This document shows, one piece after another, positions 1 to 7,639 of a stretch of 64,000 nt of DNA; within the stretch, counting starts at the first letter, position 1; each line of letters begins with the position of its first letter. The position numbers and the translations under genes were made by a program. The stretch comes from Natronorubrum daqingense. GTDB taxonomy: Archaea; Halobacteriota; Halobacteria; Halobacteriales; Natrialbaceae. The stretch is taken from assembly GCF_001971705.1 (NCBI RefSeq), contig NZ_CP019327.1:558001-622000 (forward strand). The letters run 5' to 3'. Below the pieces are notes generated by a model. The model searched no databases. It was not told the origin of the DNA and saw only the letters and a list, made by a program, of their open reading frames with translations.

Positions 1-807
1 CGCGACCTCGAAGGCGCTGGCGCGTGCTAACTGACTCGCCGAGTGGATCCCCGCCGTGGCCAACGCGTCCGCGTCGTCGGGACCGACCCCCGCGACCGCC
101 GTCACCGGCGTCGGTTCGGGCCACGGTCGTTCAGACGGCTGCTCGCGACCGACAGCGGACTCGACGGCGTGTTCGTACTCGAACGATTGCCACTCCTCGT
201 CATCGCTGAGAGCGATCCACTCGCGTTCGGCCGCACCTAACCCTCGAACCTCGCTCGAGCGTCGCTCGAGGTCGCCGTCGCTCTCGAACGACCAGGGGAG
301 CGAGAATCGCCGCCGGAGCGTCGCTGCGGTCGACTCCTCGACCTCGGCGTCCAGTAGCATGCGATAGGAGCACGCTTTCTCTCTAATTTCGGCCGGGTCG
401 ATGTCGGCCGCCTCGAGCGACTCGCGCTCCGTCGGCGTGATTGTGCGCGATTCGATCGGGCGAGCGTCGGTCGTCGGACGTGTGGGGTTCCCGTGCGTTC
501 GCTCGTCGCGTGCGCCGTCGGTCGCCGTCGCTCCCACGGATCGTCTGTTCTCCCGCGCTCGTCCACCGTCGTTATCGCCGCCCTCTGGTTCTTCGATGTC
601 ACTCGCTTCGTCGAACGTGAGTTCGACGGTCTCCGTCGACTCCATCTCGAGGTCCTCGAGACGCTCGACGCCGAGATCCACCGTGATGCCGATTCCCAGA
701 TCGACGGCGCTCTCCCCACCAGCGTCGTCGCTTTCGGTTCCCGTCCCCGTATTGCCTGCAACGTGTTTCTTGCTCACGCGTTCCACCGGATAGCCGGTAT
801 CTCTCAC
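1..807 (-). CDS. Helix-hairpin-helix domain protein, partial (C-terminus beyond the window)
   Basis: An open minus-strand frame runs without a stop from a GTG at 807 to the window edge (269 codons seen). It is acidic and reads as a natural haloarchaeal protein, with a Lys-rich start (VERVSKKHVAG), a disordered Asp/Glu-rich middle, and a last visible part with a helix-hairpin-helix-like motif (VTAVAGVGPDDADALATAGI). Such motifs usually bind DNA non-specifically or act as protein-interaction modules, so a DNA-related role is only a guess. In-frame GTGs at 786 and 777 are alternative starts. The frame also stays open upstream of 807 and reads naturally there (GKFEDWTVRDTGYP), so the true start is unsure. 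It is divergent from the 3-hydroxyacyl-CoA dehydrogenase gene. Confidence 0.7.
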   Translation of the reverse strand, partial: MRDTGYPVERVSKKHVAGNTGTGTESDDAGGESAVDLGIGITVDLGVERLEDLEMESTETVELTFDEASDIEEPEGGDNDGGRARENRRSVGATATDGARDERTHGNPTRPTTDARPIESRTITPTERESLEAADIDPAEIREKACSYRMLLDAEVEESTAATLRRRFSLPWSFESDGDLERRSSEVRGLGAAEREWIALSDDEEWQSFEYEHAVESAVGREQPSERPWPEPTPVTAVAGVGPDDADALATAGIHSASQLARASAFEVA

Positions 808-925
808 TGTCCAGTCTTCAAACTTCCCCTCGAGAGGTGACTGAGAACTATCACGTCCGATCGATCCGTCGGACGTGACGGATGTGACCAGTACCCTTAC
901 GATCGAGTCTCCGGTAGCAGCGGGT

Positions 926-1780
926 ATGGTTCGTGACCAGATCGATCGTATCGGCGTCGTCGGCGCGGGGACGATGGGCAGTGGCATCGCGCAAGTCGCG
1001 GCAACCAACGGCTACGACGTCGTCCTCCGCGACGTCGAGCCGGAATTTCTCGAAAACGGGTTCGAAACCATCGACCACAGCCTCGAGCGACTCGAGAATC
1101 GCGACGCGCTCGAAGCGGAGCCGGAGACGGTCCGCGGTCGAATCGAGGGAACGACGACGCTCGAGGACCTCGCGGAGTGCGACCTCGTCGTCGAGGCGGC
1201 CCTCGAGGAGCTGGCGGTCAAACGGGAGATTTTCGCCGACCTCGAACGAGTCTGTGCGGACGACGTAGTGCTCGCGACGAACACGAGCACGCTCTCGATC
1301 ACCTCGATTGCGTCGAACCTCGAGCACCCAGAACGCGTCGTCGGCTTGCACTTCATGAATCCGGTCCCGATCATGGAGGGCGTCGAGGTCGTCGTCGGTG
1401 AGTTGACGGCCGAAGCGGTGGTCGACCTCGCCCACGAACTGGCCATGGATCTCGGGAAGACGACGTGGGAGGCGGACGACAAACCCGGCTTCGTGGCGAA
1501 TCGAATCCTGATGCCGTGGATCAACGAGGGGATTCGGGCGTACGACGAGGGCGTCGCCTCGAAGGAGGACATCGACGCCGGAATGGAACTCGGGACCAAC
1601 GTTCCGATGGGGCCGCTCACCCTCGCGGACCACATCGGACTCGATATCTGTCTCCACGCCACCGAGACGCTTCACGAGGAACTCGGCGATCGGTACAAAC
1701 CGGCCTACCTCTTGAAGCGGAAAGTCGAGGCCGGAACGCTCGGCAAGAAGACGGGATCCGGATTCTACGAGTACGACTGA
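926..1780 (+). CDS. 3-hydroxyacyl-CoA dehydrogenase
   Basis: A 284-aa NAD-dependent enzyme that oxidises (S)-3-hydroxyacyl-CoA to 3-oxoacyl-CoA in fatty-acid beta-oxidation or PHB/butyryl-CoA-type metabolism, in the cytoplasm. The N-terminal Rossmann fold has the dinucleotide motif GAGTMGSG (residues 13-20). The family's HFMNP catalytic-His segment follows (LHFMNPVPIMEGVEVV), then the C-terminal dimerisation domain with GPLTLADHIGLD and GKKTGSGFYEYD. Length matches single-domain bacterial Hbd/HAD proteins. The ATG at 926 is chosen because the Rossmann strand begins eight residues later; an in-frame ATG at 875 would add 17 unlike residues. The acyl-CoA dehydrogenase at 4,353 acts in the same pathway, though the two are not in one operon. 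Confidence 0.93.
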   Translation: MVRDQIDRIGVVGAGTMGSGIAQVAATNGYDVVLRDVEPEFLENGFETIDHSLERLENRDALEAEPETVRGRIEGTTTLEDLAECDLVVEAALEELAVKREIFADLERVCADDVVLATNTSTLSITSIASNLEHPERVVGLHFMNPVPIMEGVEVVVGELTAEAVVDLAHELAMDLGKTTWEADDKPGFVANRILMPWINEGIRAYDEGVASKEDIDAGMELGTNVPMGPLTLADHIGLDICLHATETLHEELGDRYKPAYLLKRKVEAGTLGKKTGSGFYEYD

Positions 1781-1825
1781 CGAGTGTACACGAGGTGTGC
1801 GAGATCCCCCCTGTTCGGGAGAGCG

Positions 1826-1832
1826 TTTATAT
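1826..1832 (+). promoter_or_regulatory. TATA-like box for the gene at 1855
   Basis: TTTATAT sits 23-29 bases before the ATG at 1855, the usual haloarchaeal spacing for a leaderless transcript. Confidence 0.55.
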
Positions 1833-1854
1833 CAACTGATGATCAGTAACGGGC

Positions 1855-2304
1855 ATGTGCTCTCGATACGGTCGTCGGACGATCCTCGGTGCTGGAGCGG
1901 GCGGAGTCGGTGTCCTCGCTACCGGCTACTACGGCTGGTCCCAGTACGAACGGCGGACCCACCTGCGACTCAGACCGCTCGAGATCCGTTCGGACGCCGA
2001 CGAGTCGGTCACGCTCGAGGTGACGCTGACGGACGAAACCGGCCACCGCGAGGAGACGGAGACGGTCAGACTAGAGCCGAGCGAGGGAGACACCGAGACC
2101 CGTCTCAGCGGACCGTGGATGAAGTACGCCGGCGAGTGGCGACTCGAGGCGTCGACCGAGAGTGAGTCCCTCGAACTCACTGCAGAGACGATCACCGATC
2201 GACTCGATGACGCCGGATGGGGCGTCGACTGTGCACACATCACGATCGTCCTCACGGTAGAGCGGACGCTCGAGAGCCAAATCGAGCAATCAGATAGCTG
2301 CTAA
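1855..2304 (+). CDS. Putative Tat-exported hypothetical protein
   Basis: A 149-aa protein with a short N-terminal Tat-like signal (RRTILGAGAGGVGVLATGYY), then a mature part rich in Thr/Glu beta-strand-like sequence (ESVTLEVTLTDETG) that suggests an immunoglobulin-like or all-beta extracellular domain. No lipobox cysteine follows the hydrophobic stretch; two cysteines near the C-terminus (VDCAH, SDSC) could pair. A TATA-like TTTATAT lies at 1826-1832, about 25 bases before the ATG, which fits a leaderless transcript. I do not recognise the family. It is a single gene, convergent with the squalene-synthase-like gene. Confidence 0.75.
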   Translation: MCSRYGRRTILGAGAGGVGVLATGYYGWSQYERRTHLRLRPLEIRSDADESVTLEVTLTDETGHREETETVRLEPSEGDTETRLSGPWMKYAGEWRLEASTESESLELTAETITDRLDDAGWGVDCAHITIVLTVERTLESQIEQSDSC

Positions 2305-2322
2305 GCCGAAAACGGCGCGGCC

Positions 2323-3369
2323 TTACTGGTGCAAGGGCTTTTCTGCCATCTCCTTGCGAAGGTCGGCCAGTGCCGCACGGGAAATTTCACCCTCGAACGT
2401 CTGCAAGAGCGCGTACACTTCCGCTCGAGAGACTTTCACGTCACCGTCGCGGATGACGTCCTCCGGACGTTCGCGAAGCTCTCGCATCGTGCCGACGGCG
2501 AGGAGGTACGGAATCGCCCACGCCGAGAGGCGATTGCCGTGGGTTTCGGGGACGACCTCGAGGTAGCGATGGGCGTCGTCGAGGTACGTCTCCGCGCGGC
2601 CGGTGACGCGTTTGATGACGTTCGTGACGCCGCGTTGATTCGAGTCGTCGGTGACCTGCTCGATGTCGATATCCTCTTCCTCGAGCCACTCTGCGGGGAG
2701 ATAGACGTTGTTTTCCTCGTGATAATCAGACTCGACGTCCTTCGCGATGTTGACCAGCTGTAAGAGTAACGCGAACGACCGCGCGTTCGCTCGCATCTCA
2801 GCGGCTCGCTCCTGTGACGCGCCACGGGCGACCAACCCCGTGATGAGCGTGCCGACGGTTCCGGCGGCGTACCAGCAGTACTCCTCGAGTTCCTCGAGCG
2901 TCTGTAGGCGAAGCCCGCCTTCCTCGGCGTAGCGACTCGTGAACATCGCCATCCCGTCGACGAGTTCTCGAACGGGTTCGCGCATGATCTCGCGTGGCTC
3001 TTCCTCGAGCGATTCGAACGTTCGAAGAATGCGCGGCGTCTCGGCGACGACGTCCCAGTCGTCGGTTCGCTCGTCCGGAATCCACGGCTCGACGTCCGAC
3101 ATGAAATCGGCGACCGTCTGGTCGGCCGTCGGATCGAGTAACTGATCGTACGTCGTCAGCAGTTCGGTCTGCGCTTCCGGCGGAATGTGACCCGCGTCCT
3201 CGATCGTGTCCGCGACGCGACAGAGGAGGTAGCCGAGACAGATGTGTTTCGCCATCGGCTCCTCGAGCCGATCGATCGTGATCGAAAAGGTCCGCGAAAC
3301 GTCGTGGACGGCGTCGTAACACCACTCCAGATCGGCGTCAGTCGGCGGTTCGTGCTGGCCCGTGGTCAT
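2323..3369 (-). CDS. Squalene/phytoene synthase family protein (squalene-synthase-like)
   Basis: A 348-aa head-to-head prenyl synthase. The family joins two farnesyl-PP (or geranylgeranyl-PP) molecules via a presqualene-type intermediate; in haloarchaea squalene feeds membrane neutral lipids. Visible signatures are SRTFSITI (25-32), the first Asp-rich motif DTIED (54-58), YCWYAAGTVG (165-173) and the second Asp-rich motif in NIAKDVESD (207-215) followed by NNVYLP. This second motif resembles squalene synthases more than phytoene synthases (which usually carry NxxxDxxED), so squalene synthase is preferred, but substrate cannot be settled from sequence alone. Start at the ATG at 3369; the gene stands alone, divergent from the NmrA-like gene. 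Confidence 0.88.
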   Translation of the reverse strand: MTTGQHEPPTDADLEWCYDAVHDVSRTFSITIDRLEEPMAKHICLGYLLCRVADTIEDAGHIPPEAQTELLTTYDQLLDPTADQTVADFMSDVEPWIPDERTDDWDVVAETPRILRTFESLEEEPREIMREPVRELVDGMAMFTSRYAEEGGLRLQTLEELEEYCWYAAGTVGTLITGLVARGASQERAAEMRANARSFALLLQLVNIAKDVESDYHEENNVYLPAEWLEEEDIDIEQVTDDSNQRGVTNVIKRVTGRAETYLDDAHRYLEVVPETHGNRLSAWAIPYLLAVGTMRELRERPEDVIRDGDVKVSRAEVYALLQTFEGEISRAALADLRKEMAEKPLHQ

Positions 3370-3578
3370 CTACTCTCTGTTTCTTTGTGCTGACCCCGGA
3401 AAAACACCGCGGTCTCGGCGGACTGTTCCGTTCGATACGAGGAGCACCCGTCTCACTCGAGTCGAACGGCGGACGTGGTATCGATTTCGACCGACCGGGC
3501 AACCACCCCGGAAATTGCCATTGGTTCCCCAGCGTATTCCAACACTGGATCTATTCCTGCGGAAAGAAGAGGGGAAAC

Positions 3579-4217
3579 ATGGCACAGACTGTACTCGTCG
3601 CTGGCGCACACGGACAGGTCGGACAACACGTTACCGAACGCCTCGGAGCGAGCGATCACGAGGCCAGAGCGATGGTCCGAGACGAAGACCAGACCGAGGA
3701 GATGGACGCGATCGGTGCGGACGAGACGGTCGTCGCCGATCTCACAGAGTCGGTCGCACACGCCGTCGAGGGCTGTGATTCGATCATCTTCGCGGCGGGT
3801 TCCGGCGGGAACGACGTCTACGGCGTCGACCGCGACGGCGCAATCGCGCTAATCGACGCCGCCGAAAACGCGGGAGCCGATCGATTCGTCATGCTCAGTT
3901 CGATGGGCGTCGACGAGCCCGAGGACGCACCCGAGGCCCTCCAGGACTACCTGATCGCCAAAGCGGAAGCCGACGAGTCCCTCCGCGAGAGCGCCCTCGA
4001 GTGGACGATCGTCCGGCCCGGCGAGTTGACGAACGAGGACGGAGACGGACGGATTCGCGTCGGCAACTTCGACCTCGGGGACGGCGATATCCCGCGCGAA
4101 GACGTCGCCCAGACGCTGATCGCCGTCCTCGAGCGAGACGGACTCGTCGGCGAGACGTTCGAACTGTTGGGCGGCGAGCAGTCGATCGACGAGGCCCTCG
4201 AGTCGCTGAGTCGATGA
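3579..4217 (+). CDS. NAD(P)-binding atypical SDR, NmrA/YwnB-like
   Basis: A 212-aa protein of the NAD(P)H-binding atypical short-chain dehydrogenase group. It opens with a Rossmann strand and GAHGQVG (residues 9-15), followed by an Arg (VRD) suited to the NADP phosphate, a mid-protein MLSSMGVDEPE segment in the position of the SDR active-site strand, and WTIVRPGELT typical of NmrA-like proteins. Substrate is unknown; relatives include flavin/biliverdin reductase-like and redox-sensing proteins. The ATG at 3579 is preferred over an upstream in-frame ATG at 3387 because a purine-rich GGGGA Shine-Dalgarno-like stretch lies just before it and the Rossmann fold starts at once. Confidence 0.85.
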   Translation: MAQTVLVAGAHGQVGQHVTERLGASDHEARAMVRDEDQTEEMDAIGADETVVADLTESVAHAVEGCDSIIFAAGSGGNDVYGVDRDGAIALIDAAENAGADRFVMLSSMGVDEPEDAPEALQDYLIAKAEADESLRESALEWTIVRPGELTNEDGDGRIRVGNFDLGDGDIPREDVAQTLIAVLERDGLVGETFELLGGEQSIDEALESLSR

Positions 4218-4250
4218 GGGAACCGATACGAAATCGACGACGCGGGTAAA

Positions 4251-4319
4251 ATCAAACCGACGGAGAGTGGCGATATCAAACCGACCGACAGCGGCGATAT
4301 CAAACCGACCGACAGCGAT
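4251..4319 (+). repeat. 24-bp direct tandem repeat, about 2.9 copies
   Basis: Copies start at 4251, 4275 and 4299. The core ATCAAACCGACCGACAGCGG is clean in copies two and three, while copy one is diverged (CGGAGAGTGG in place of CCGACAGCGG). It fills the space between the NmrA-like gene and the acyl-CoA dehydrogenase gene and ends about 34 bases before the ATG at 4353, so it overlaps the expected promoter. Confidence 0.85.
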
Positions 4320-4352
4320 ACTACTAACAATGGACGCCGCGATTGCTCGAGC

Positions 4353-5501
4353 ATGGACTTCGCACTCTCGGCCGAGCAACGCCAGATTCGGGAGATGGTC
4401 TCCGAGTTCGTGGACGAAGAGGTCGTTCCCGTCGCGGACGAGATCGATCACGAGGACGAGTTCCCGGCCGACCTCGTCGGCGAGATGGCCGACCTCGGGC
4501 TCATGGGCATGCCCTTCCCCGAGGAGTACGGCGGCGCCGGGTTAGACTATCACTCCTACGCGATCGGCCTCGAGGAAATTTCTCGAGGGTCGGGCGGACT
4601 CGGGACGGTCGTCGCAGCCCATACCTCGCTTGCGGGCAACATGCTCTACGAGTTCGGCGACGAGTCCCAAAAAGAGGAGTTTCTGACGCCCGTCGCGGCG
4701 GGCGAGGACGTCGGGGCGTTCGCGCTCTCGGAAGCCGGTGCGGGCAGCGACGTGCCGGCGATGGAGACCACTGCCGAGAAAGATGGAGACGAATACGTGA
4801 TCAACGGCGGAAAGCTCTGGATTTCCAACGGCTCGGTCGCCGACACCGTCACGCTGTTCGCGAAGACTGATCCGGACGCGGGCAACAAGGGAATCTCGTC
4901 GTTCGTCGTTCGTCCCGAAGAGGACGACGGCTTCATCGTCGAAGGGACGGAGGACAAACTCGGCGACAAGGGCTGTCCGACGGCCGAACTTCGCTTCGAC
5001 GACCTCCGAATTCCGGAATCGCGCCTGCTCGGCGAGGAGGGCGACGGCTTCGTCCACGCGCTTAAGACGCTCAACGGCGGGCGGATCACCATCGCGGCCC
5101 GCGGGGTCGGTATCGCCCGCGCCGCCTTCGAGGCGGCTCGAGACTACGCGGGAGAACGCGAGCAGTTCGGCCAGCCGATCGGCGAGTTCCAGTCGATCAA
5201 ACACAAGCTGGCGGACATGGACACCAAGATTCAGGCTGCAAAGCTGCTCATGCACAAGGCCGCGGACAAGAAGATCCGCGGCGAGGACTACATCAAAGAC
5301 GCCTCGCAGGCCAAACTCTACGCCTCCGAGGTGAGCCGCGAGGTCGCGAACGAGGGTATCCAGATCCACGGCGGTTACGGCTACACGAAGGACTTCGCCG
5401 CCCAGCGATTCTACCGCGACGCCAAACTCAACGAGATCTACGAGGGCACCAGCGAAGTGCTCCGGAACACGATCGGCGATCAGTTGCTCGAGGACGCCTG
5501 A
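4353..5501 (+). CDS. Acyl-CoA dehydrogenase
   Basis: A 382-aa FAD-dependent flavoenzyme that introduces the trans-2,3 double bond into acyl-CoA, passing electrons to ETF. Both family signatures are present: AFALSEAGAGSDVP in the middle beta domain and QIHGGYGYTKDFAAQRFYRDAK in the C-terminal helical domain. LNEIYEGTSEVLRNTI contains the catalytic-base Glu of short/medium-chain enzymes (YEGT). Length is typical. The start ATG at 4353 begins the canonical MDFALSAEQRQIREMV helix. An out-of-frame ATG at 4330 is ignored. A tandem repeat sits just upstream. Together with the 3-hydroxyacyl-CoA dehydrogenase it points to beta-oxidation; acyl-chain length is not decidable here. Confidence 0.95.
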   Translation: MDFALSAEQRQIREMVSEFVDEEVVPVADEIDHEDEFPADLVGEMADLGLMGMPFPEEYGGAGLDYHSYAIGLEEISRGSGGLGTVVAAHTSLAGNMLYEFGDESQKEEFLTPVAAGEDVGAFALSEAGAGSDVPAMETTAEKDGDEYVINGGKLWISNGSVADTVTLFAKTDPDAGNKGISSFVVRPEEDDGFIVEGTEDKLGDKGCPTAELRFDDLRIPESRLLGEEGDGFVHALKTLNGGRITIAARGVGIARAAFEAARDYAGEREQFGQPIGEFQSIKHKLADMDTKIQAAKLLMHKAADKKIRGEDYIKDASQAKLYASEVSREVANEGIQIHGGYGYTKDFAAQRFYRDAKLNEIYEGTSEVLRNTIGDQLLEDA

Positions 5502-5531
5502 AACCCGCTCTTTCGACTCGATTTTCGACGG

Positions 5532-5762
5532 TCACTCGCGCCACCACAGGGCGAACACCGTAATCCCGATCCCGCTGAGCACGCTCAGCGTCACCGCGAC
5601 GACCAGCCCGAGCATGAGGTCGATCTGTACGAGGACGAGAATAAGCGCGAGGAATCCCAGATGAGCGACGCCGATAACGACGCCGAATAAGAACCACTTG
5701 CGCTCGACTGTCGGCTCGTCGAACGCCGAATCCGGATCGAGTTGGGAGTCGGTCATCGCCAC
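5532..5762 (-). CDS. Small two-helix membrane protein
   Basis: A 76-aa protein with an acidic N-terminus (about 20 residues, ERKW boundary) and two hydrophobic helices (about 23-46 and 49-72), ending in WWRE. Haloarchaea carry many such conserved short membrane proteins. No function can be assigned. It is convergent with the acyl-CoA dehydrogenase and lies downstream of the PadR-like gene on the same strand. Confidence 0.6.
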   Translation of the reverse strand: MAMTDSQLDPDSAFDEPTVERKWFLFGVVIGVAHLGFLALILVLVQIDLMLGLVVAVTLSVLSGIGITVFALWWRE

Positions 5763-5835
5763 TCAGTCGCGAATACGGGCTCGAGCGGGATAGCTCCCTC
5801 GAGACGAGTGACAATTCTGACAGTTACCTCGACTC

Positions 5836-6135
5836 TCAGGAGTTCTCTTCTCCGTTCTCGAGACACGTCTGAATCCACTCGGCGTGCTCGCGGAGTCGTT
5901 TGTCCCCGCCGTCGGTGAGCGCGTACACGTCGTGAATCCCCTCGGTTCGCTCTTCGACGAATCCCGCGTCCACGAGCGCCGACAGGGACCCGTAGAACGA
6001 CTTCGGCTCGAGGTGGTCGTCGTAACGGGACTCGAGGCGTGATTTCAACTGCTGGCCGCGCAGTTCGCCGTCCGAAGCGCCGGCGAGGAGTACACAGATG
6101 TCGCGCCGGCGGCCACTCTGGAGCCACTTGCTCAT
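5836..6135 (-). CDS. PadR-like winged-helix transcriptional regulator
   Basis: A 99-aa winged-helix protein: MSKWLQSGRRRDICVLLAG, then ELRGQQLKSRLESRYDDHLEPKSFYGSLSALVDAGFVEERTEGIHDVYALTDGG. The helix-turn-helix plus wing ending in YALTDGG is characteristic of the PadR N-terminal domain in haloarchaea. It has no effector domain, so it would be a minimal repressor. Start at ATG 6135 is favoured; an upstream GTG-type start at 6162 would add only nine residues of low quality. Its target may be itself or the nearby membrane genes; the sequence does not show this. Confidence 0.8.
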   Translation of the reverse strand: MSKWLQSGRRRDICVLLAGASDGELRGQQLKSRLESRYDDHLEPKSFYGSLSALVDAGFVEERTEGIHDVYALTDGGDKRLREHAEWIQTCLENGEENS

Positions 6136-6192
6136 AGGCGCTCGTCCGTCCCTCGCGCGCACGAACGTTTCGGTTTTTCCCGAGAGCGACGG

Positions 6193-7113
6193 TCAACTCG
6201 GGACCGTACGGAGTGCAAGCACGCTCTCGACGAGGGTCGCCCAGAGGACGCCACCGATACTCGCGAGGGTGAGCACGACTGTGGCACCGATCTCGAGGAG
6301 CACCGTCCCCGACTCGGGATCGAACTCGTGTCGGAAGAGGAGCCAGCGACTGCCCGGGTCGCCGATTACGACGGTACCTGTGCCGACGGCGAGCGAGAGG
6401 AACACCGTTCCGGCGAGTGCTGTCGCCACCACGACGAGCGTACCGATTGCACCAGTGACGGCTCGCACGGCGAATCGATGTCGAGACCGGCGACGAACGT
6501 CGCCGTCGTCGCTCGAGGCGTAGATGCCGAATCCCTGCGCGCCACCGGGAGGTGGGGCGACTCGGACGGAAGCGGGGTACTGGAGGAGCACACCGGCCAT
6601 CCAGAGATCGCCGATCGAGCCGGCGGCGTTCGCGGCCAGCGGTACGATCAGTAGCGGCGAGGGGTGGACGAGCATCGCCATTACACCGATCGTCGTAATC
6701 CCCACGAACGGTGCGAAAAGGGTGATGAGCAACTGGTTTCGCGTAAAGCTCTCGCCGACCGTTTCCGCGTAAGCATATGGTAACACGAAGTGGGAGACGC
6801 CGACGCCGTAGGACGGCGACGCGCCGTAGCGGGCCATAAATACGCCGTGGAGCAACTCGTGGGGAACGACGACGAGGGCCACCAGCACGAGAGTAATGGC
6901 GAGCCAGACGAGCGCATCAGGTGGCGTGAACGCGTGAAAAACGATCGGCTCGAGCGTCGCTCCCCGAATGGTCGCCCGAACGTGAGCGAACCCGTAGGCG
7001 AACGCGAAGAAGCCGACGACGGCGACGACGACCCACTGTATCGCGAGTGCCCGCGTCTGGCGGAACGTCGCGACTGCCTCGAACGTGGAGGGGTCCCCTC
7101 GGCTCACGAGCAC
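6193..7113 (-). CDS. DUF3267-type membrane zinc metalloprotease-like protein
   Basis: A 306-aa polytopic membrane protein with about six hydrophobic segments. An HExxH zinc-binding motif (HELLH, residues 85-89) sits inside a transmembrane segment (LVALVVVPHELLHGVF), as in site-2-protease-like DUF3267 proteins. A second conserved-looking stretch (LFAPFVG) and a late NAAGSIGDLWMAG segment fit the family, where a distant Asp/Asn completes the zinc site. Substrate is unknown; the family is often assumed to cut membrane-bound regulators. Start is a GTG at 7113, with a GTG two codons later as an alternative. It is a single gene. Confidence 0.8.
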   Translation of the reverse strand: MLVSRGDPSTFEAVATFRQTRALAIQWVVVAVVGFFAFAYGFAHVRATIRGATLEPIVFHAFTPPDALVWLAITLVLVALVVVPHELLHGVFMARYGASPSYGVGVSHFVLPYAYAETVGESFTRNQLLITLFAPFVGITTIGVMAMLVHPSPLLIVPLAANAAGSIGDLWMAGVLLQYPASVRVAPPPGGAQGFGIYASSDDGDVRRRSRHRFAVRAVTGAIGTLVVVATALAGTVFLSLAVGTGTVVIGDPGSRWLLFRHEFDPESGTVLLEIGATVVLTLASIGGVLWATLVESVLALRTVPS

Positions 7114-7216
7114 ATCCTCTCAACAGACGAAAAAATCTGTATCGGTTCCTCGTCGCACGCTCGCTGCACTCGCGGAAACCGATACCTTCCCGGTGGTTGA
7201 TCCGCGAGTGTCGAGT

Positions 7217-7522
7217 ATGACCGACGATCGGACGGCTACCGCAAACGGTATCGAAGCGACCTACGACGAAACGGAGACGGAACGTCTCCTCGAGTTTCGC
7301 GCGGTTAGCACCGACGGCTCCGAGACCACCCCCGGAGCGAGCGCGGTGATCGCCCAAAACGTCGAGGGCTACGCCATGCTGAAGGTTCGGCCGACGGCCG
7401 ACGGTGACGAACTCGAGCGCTACTACGGGTTCGATATGGCGCTCGATCACGCTGGGGAACTACTTGGCGTGTCACCGCACGATCTTCCGATTCCTGAAGC
7501 CGGCGACGACATGGGAATGTGA
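7217..7522 (+). CDS. Conserved haloarchaeal hypothetical protein
   Basis: A 101-aa small acidic soluble protein with the look of a conserved haloarchaeal DUF: EATYDETETERLLEFRAV, NVEGYAMLKVRP and YYGFDMALDHAGELLGV. No membrane segment or signal is present. The ATG at 7217 begins MTDDRTATANG; a longer in-frame ORF reaches back to 7085 but that part reads as non-coding. Function is unknown. It precedes the haem O synthase gene by about 120 bases on the same strand. Confidence 0.75.
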   Translation: MTDDRTATANGIEATYDETETERLLEFRAVSTDGSETTPGASAVIAQNVEGYAMLKVRPTADGDELERYYGFDMALDHAGELLGVSPHDLPIPEAGDDMGM

Positions 7523-7639
7523 GCGTTCGCCACGGGCGTTCGCGCACCCACGTCGTTCTGTCACCCGTCATTCCCGCTAAATGGGGATAAAACGGGACTC
7601 CTAAATATGCCGAGTCGAAGGTAACAGACAAGGATAGCC

